Shown here piece after piece: positions 59,718 to 64,000 of a stretch of 64,000 nucleotides of DNA. The notes beneath the pieces were generated by a model, which saw only the letters and a program-made list of their open reading frames with translations, was not told where the DNA came from and searched no databases. The stretch is from Isoetes taiwanensis. Lineage: Eukaryota; Streptophyta; Lycopodiopsida; Isoetales; Isoetaceae. Position numbers and translations under genes: made by a program. How positions within the stretch are numbered: position 1 is the stretch's first letter; every line of letters begins with the position of its first letter. The stretch spans positions 1 to 64,000 of the forward strand of contig JAJEKV010000848.1 of NCBI GenBank assembly GCA_021234155.1, read 5' to 3'.

Positions 59718-60264
59718 ATATCTATATATAATAATAAAGCCATTTTAGGATAGTTTGTCGCAATCTTGCGTTGAATTTTAAATTATTTTTTGTCCCTTGA
59801 TTTATCTCTGCGGTAGGCGGTTTTTTTCTTTCTCTCTATTTGACCTCTCTCCGGCTCTGTAGTGGACCCCTCTTTGCAATGAATTGGTTCGACTTGCTCT
59901 TCGACAACAAACAAATGGCTTTTCTTTGTGAGTCCCCTTCTCAAAGATGATTATCACGGAATCTAATTTTTCTCGATTTTTGACACTAATGGCTTGTGTG
60001 TAAATGCTCCCTAGGTATTCATTTTTTAATTGGCGATCGGAGTCGTCAATGAAGTGGATTGGACTTGCAACTCTTAGTCCTGCAACAAATGGCATGGATT
60101 TACCATATTGTTTTAGTCCCCTTCTCAATATCTTTAATTTTTTTTTAATTTCCTTGCTTTGAATAAGCTTTTGAAATAAGCGGGGATTGGTATTATGTTT
60201 AGTTTGAGCATGAATTTACCATATTGTTTTTATTTGGGTCCCTGAGGGCCAGCCGTCATGAAAA
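59718..60264. other. Possible Helitron 5' end; otherwise unassigned
   Basis: 'tctatatctatatataataataaagcc' starting near 59717 resembles the TC-beginning 5' end of some plant Helitrons. No 3' hairpin with CTRR was found and no Rep/helicase frame is present, so this is a weak call. The 59802-60128 minus frame has no recognised domain. Confidence 0.2.
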
Positions 60265-60830
60265 AGATGTTTCAATTTTCTCTATTTAATTCCTTGCTTT
60301 GAGTTTCTCTTGGCCTAGACATTAGAAGCGAGAATAAGCCTTTGAAAAATTTTTACGATTGGTATTAGAAGGCTGAGCTTCATTAGACTTAAACAATAAC
60401 ACAAGGGGAAATAGTGATGATTGAAGCTTGGAATAAATAAGTGTTTCAATCTGATCATGTCTCCTATTTTTGGTTCTTCTATAAAGAAAAATACACCTGC
60501 GGTTGATTAAGAAATGTTAATCGGACTTTAATGTTATAATGGTCACAAATAGAAATATGTTTATGCTGTCTAGACAATGCTTGAAGACCATACATGATTT
60601 GATGTTGTATCATCGATGATTCCCCCAGCACCATAAAGCTTCTCCTTCAATTCCTTTTAACTGCTTAAGGTAATCATTTCATTAGTTGCAAAATCTTGCT
60701 CCACGACACACTCCTCCTTGCTGTAAAAAGTTTGCTTCAAGAATAACAAGGCTTCTTGGGAAGTTTTCAAATCCCGGCATTCAGTTGAGGCTGTTGCTTT
60801 GAGCATATTAAGTGCCATGAGATTCCAAAA
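60265..60830 (-). pseudogene. Copia-gag-like fragment, copy 1 of a duplication
   Basis: Diverged copy of 61455-62050 (shared 'gatgtttcaattttctct', 'ggcctagacattagaag', 'ctgatcatgtctcctattt', 'caaggcttcttgggaag'). On the minus strand the duplicated unit reads like a copia gag (UBN2) domain. The best segment, 'NMNDYLKQLKELKEKLYGA', is preserved better in copy 2. The second unit starts about 1190 bp to the right. Frames are broken. Confidence 0.55.
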
Positions 60831-61454
60831 CTTTTGTCAGATCATTGAGAATGAGATTAATCTATGGTTGTAGTGCATGTATCTCTGCCATGTATGACAA
60901 CTATGGAATATCAACACCTTGGTTTTCATGCCTTACTACACTTGAAGCATAAATTTACATTTGTCATCCTTTAAACATGCCTGTTATGCTACATTCGTTA
61001 TGCAACAATTTGTCATGCACTTCAGCTTGTTCTATACTGAAAGAGACATTAGAAGGAGAAAATTTAGAGCCCATACCTAGATCAAGGTTATGCTTTAGGA
61101 GACCTGTAATCCAAACATATTTCTTCATCTACCATAGCCTATGCCGAGTTGAAGAAGATTGAAGAAGCAGCATTGAAAAACTCCAGAAGTGGAGAGATGA
61201 ATCAGAGCACAAAAGTTCAGGTCCACATGCGAATTAGACACTTGGAGGCATGTTTTGACAGCTCCTTGCACTAAGATTTGGAGCCATTATCACAATTTAT
61301 CTATGTAGAACTTTTCCCATAACCTAGCAATCAAAAATATGGCATCAACATACATTTCACATTCCCCTTTGATGTCATATTGTAATTTTTCTGTATATTG
61401 AGGTTCTTGACCGGTTTACGTATTTTGCTTTAGAAACGGGCCCTTCGGGAGAAG
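60831..61454. other. Spacer between the duplicated copia-gag fragments
   Basis: No recognised gene. An open stretch at 60977-61162 (+) includes 'EGENLEPIP', superficially like the N-terminal ENLVPI motif of BSH, but nothing after it fits. Confidence 0.35.
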
Positions 61455-62050
61455 ATGTTTCAATTTTCTCTATTTAATTTCTTGGTTTGAGTTTTTCTTG
61501 GCCTAGACATTAGAAGATAAAGAATAAGCCTTTGAAAGAGCGAGTTGGTATTAGAAGGCTGAGCTTCGATTAGACTTAAACAATAACCAGGGGGAAATAG
61601 CTGATGATTGAAGCTTGGAATAAATAAGTGTTTCAATCTGATCATGTCTCCTATTTTCAGTTCTTGCATAAAGAAGCTGCCTCTGCGGTTGATTAAGGAA
61701 ATGTTAATCTGGACTTCAATGTTATAATGGTCACAAATAGAAATATGTTTATGCTCTCTAGACAATACTTGAAGAGCATCCATGATTTGATGTTGTATCA
61801 TCGATGATTCCCCGAGCACCATAAAGCTTCTCCTTCAATTCCTTTAACTGCTTAAGATAATCATTCATATTGGCACACTCATGCAACTTGAAATTAGTCA
61901 TATTTCCATTAGTTGCAAGCTGCTGCCTGACCTGCTCCTGTTTGTAAACAAGTTTGCTTCAAGAATAACAAGGCTTCTTGGGAAGTTTTCAAATCGCGGC
62001 ATTCAGTTGAGACTGTTGCTTTGAACATATTAAGTGCCATGAGATCCCTA
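61455..62050 (-). pseudogene. Copia-gag-like fragment, copy 2 of a duplication
   Basis: Minus-strand frames read 'RDLMALNMFKATVSTECRDL', 'TSQEALLFLKQTC', 'NFKLHECANMNDYLKQLKEL' and 'KEKLYGARGIIDD'. This is the pattern of copia gag (WxxLxxxY ... LxxQLxxxKMxEGxSVxDYLxxxxxLxxxLxxxG). Frame breaks and stops show it is dead. It sits just upstream of the SNF5-like exons, so it may lie in the promoter or an intron of that gene. Confidence 0.55.
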
Positions 62051-63041
62051 TTCCACTGGAGGCAATTAACAGATTTGTCTCAAAACTAAAACGCTGCAAA
62101 ACGCTGGAGTCTAATTGCCTTTCGGAATCTTTAAATATGTGTATAATATAGATACTACAGGAAATACAATGTAGGGTATCTGATTTGCTTTACTGAGTTT
62201 GCTCTATTTTTCAGTATTTTTTTACTTCTTTGGATATGAAGGTGCTTCATCATAATTTGGAATATTTTTGCAACGGGACACCTCATTCTTGCAGATGATG
62301 TAAAGGGCACATTTCTCAAGTTTGCCATCAGTGGTGTTATCAATAAGGAAGCTCCTCCATTTCCTGCATGAAGTTTAGGGCCAGAGAGATCTGATTATCC
62401 AATACGCTGAATCCATTATCTCTTCTCAACTCTGTGAAAGTAAGACTTTCCCAATACCTGGCCATTGGCACCAAAATCATGTTTGAAATTGTTTTTGGTC
62501 TTATGAAAATAACATGATTGCTTAAGGTCTTTAAACCATTTACCAAGCTAATATTTTATTTGATTCTTAAGGTAATGCAAGCATCTGGATTATTTTTTGT
62601 AACATCTCCAAGGTTGGTGTTTATGCAAAGTTGTAGCAGAAATCTTTTAGAAAGAAAAAACCTTAGTGAGTCCATTACTTCTCTTTAGGGTTGTTACAAT
62701 TAATTGAAGCTGAGCCTTTAAGAGACAACTGTATATGGAGTAAATCTGGGGCTTATGATCATAATTTTAATTTTGGAACTTTTTGAGCATCGCCATTCTC
62801 AGTTTTTCAACCACGGAAGGTGGTTCAAATCTTATGTGGCTTTTAACCATGAAAGGTGGTTCAAAATTAATTTACCCAGATAATCATTTCACTAAAGCTA
62901 GGAAGAATTTTAAAATTATAACGAAGGGACTTTATACCATGCTACATGTGAGCAGATGCACATGAGTGCAAGGATTTGTTTTAGGGTCTTGAGCTTCTCT
63001 ATTTATGCATTCGCAACTTATGAGTTACTTCTGTTTTGCAG
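62051..63041. other. Upstream or intronic sequence before the SNF5-like exons
   Basis: The first conserved SNF5 repeat (the ENLVPIRLD region) expected before the exon at 63042 was not found here. Two minus frames (62155-62343, 62340-62546) lack recognisable domains. The polypyrimidine stretch and 'tgttttgcag' before 63042 form a good acceptor. Confidence 0.4.
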
Positions 63042-63405
63042 TTGGATTTAAGGGTTAACGTTGTCATACATGATCAATCTCTTTGGGTAAAGACTGACTA
63101 TATTCATGTTTTAGATGTAATCGTTTTACTAATTCATCCACATGGGGAGCAGGATGTAAGAAACTGTGACAGTGATCCAGAAGGCTTTGCAAGAGGATTA
63201 TGTAGGGACCTTGAGATTACAGACCCAGAGGTTGGGGTAAATCACATTGTGTACTTTTACATGGCAAATTCTGTGGAGTTTACTGTACGTAAATCTCCTT
63301 GCTGGTTGTATGTTATGTCACATCTTACTTAACATTATGTTGGCTTTATTCTATATTGTTATGCAGCCTGCAATTGCAGTTTCCATACGTGAACAGCTAT
63401 ATGAG
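63042..63405 (+). CDS. BSH: SNF5-family chromatin-remodelling subunit (BSH-like), three exons, partial
   Basis: Exons: 63042-63086 (LDLRVNVVIHDQSLW), 63153-63236 ('SDPEGFARGLCRDLEITDPE') and 63367-63405 (PAIAVSIREQLYE). All are phase 0, with gcag/gtaaag, gcag/gtaaat and gcag/gttagc borders; they join to 56 residues in one frame. This is the second SNF5 repeat of the plant BUSHY/SNF5 core subunit of SWI/SNF complexes, a nuclear scaffold that helps bind nucleosomes and the ATPase. The DPEVGPAIA..IREQLYE string is plant-type rather than animal. Substitutions against the usual plant sequence (for example DVRNCD where DLNNFE is common) are numerous. The first repeat and C-terminus are not seen, so it may be a gene running out of the window, with very long 5' introns, or a partial copy. 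Confidence 0.8.
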
Positions 63406-64000
63406 GTTAGCTTCTGTAAGATATAATCACTAATGTTTTAGTGATTTATCCTCTTTCATGCATAACGGGTTTTCACCCTTGATTAATAAATGTCGTATCT
63501 TCTGCTTTGGCAGCCAATGACATAGATCTATGTCTTAGTTCATTTTTTGCCCTAACACGTATGCGGACTGAACCATATATATCTGGATCCTTTTGTCTAC
63601 AAAATTGGAACACCTCTGTTTGGCATATATGGCTGGGCTGAATTCTTTTCATCTGGAACTACCTACCTTTGTTCAAGGCATGTATTGTATCACAATGTCT
63701 ACAAGTTGAAATCCCAATCTTCAAACTCAGCAGGGGTGTAGGATGAATGTAATGAAAGAATCTTTGAAATAAGTAATTACATCTAAATAAACTATTGAGC
63801 TGACATCCAAACTTTTTTGTAATCCAAATTATGGCTTTGTACTTGGGAAGATTTCTTTTTCTACTTCTGTGTCTCGGAGTGTCTCAGAAAGTGTAGTATG
63901 TTAATTGTTTTCCTATTGAAGCCCACGAATGCTGATTCTGCTGGAATAACTTATTAAAAGCGTTCTCAGCATCAACTATACTTCCACAATCCACAAACAT
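63406..64000 (+). other. Intron or flank after the last BSH-like exon
   Basis: Starts with gttagc. No exon encoding the expected continuation (Ile-Ala-x-Gln-Ser-Val) was found to the window end, so the next exon lies outside or has been lost. Confidence 0.45.

Noticed and set aside
61031-61160. First exon of the BSH gene ('ENLEPIP' resembles ENLVPI)
   Set aside because: The following residues do not match the SNF5 repeat, and no suitable splice pair links it to 63042.

Overview
The window looks like repeat-rich nuclear DNA of a land plant. The evidence is a plant-type SNF5/BSH gene fragment with short GT-AG introns at the right end, the relic of a plant-style pentatricopeptide-repeat (PPR) gene, and plant-like Ty3/gypsy (chromovirus) and Ty1/copia retroelements. 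It is AT-rich, gene-poor and full of decayed mobile DNA. I cannot name the species, or choose between seed plants, ferns, mosses and liverworts. Homology calls below come from reading translations by eye; no database was searched.

Layout. 1-11 kb: no intact gene. It holds a tRNA-like dispersed repeat (2385-2620), a heavily mutated plus-strand Ty3/gypsy element (about 5850-9330) and a long non-coding repeat, 'family A' (9490-10950), that recurs inverted at 47.3-48.8 kb. 11-24 kb: a second tRNA-like repeat, a 122-bp tandem duplication and a foldback repeat near 18 kb; otherwise only short chance ORFs. 24.5-25.6 kb: a PPR pseudogene. 25.6-33.4 kb: nothing recognised. 33.5-36.95 kb: scattered exon-like blocks of an unrecognised minus-strand gene, probably broken.

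36.9-44.7 kb is the most striking part. Two copies of a roughly 3.1-kb element lie in opposite orientation, 3' ends facing each other. They encode a tyrosine recombinase of the Crypton/DUF3504 type. The left copy is broken. The right copy (minus strand) can be read through nine exons with GT-AG borders whose lengths add up to exactly 655 codons, giving a 654-residue protein with the box I Arg, box II Arg, GH motif and Tyr nucleophile. Each copy is joined to GC-rich hairpin blocks of one family, one of them flanked by an 8-bp target duplication. Parts of a copia LTR and of family A lie between and beside the copies.

44.7-64 kb: a copia LTR plus degraded gag/integrase/RT (44.7-46.6 kb), the 3' end of another gypsy element (46.6-46.9 kb), family A inverted, and a minus-strand gypsy chromovirus with nearly all domains but many frameshifts (50.9-55.4 kb). 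Upstream of its gag are an extra ORF and a TATA box. Then come a LINE 3' end with an (AAAT)n tail (56.8-57.2 kb) and a decayed minus-strand ORF with its own TATA box, whose first eight residues equal the histone H3 N-terminus (58.6 kb). A duplicated copia-gag-like fragment follows (60.3-62.0 kb), then three consecutive exons of a SNF5-family chromatin-remodelling subunit at the right edge (63.04-63.41 kb).
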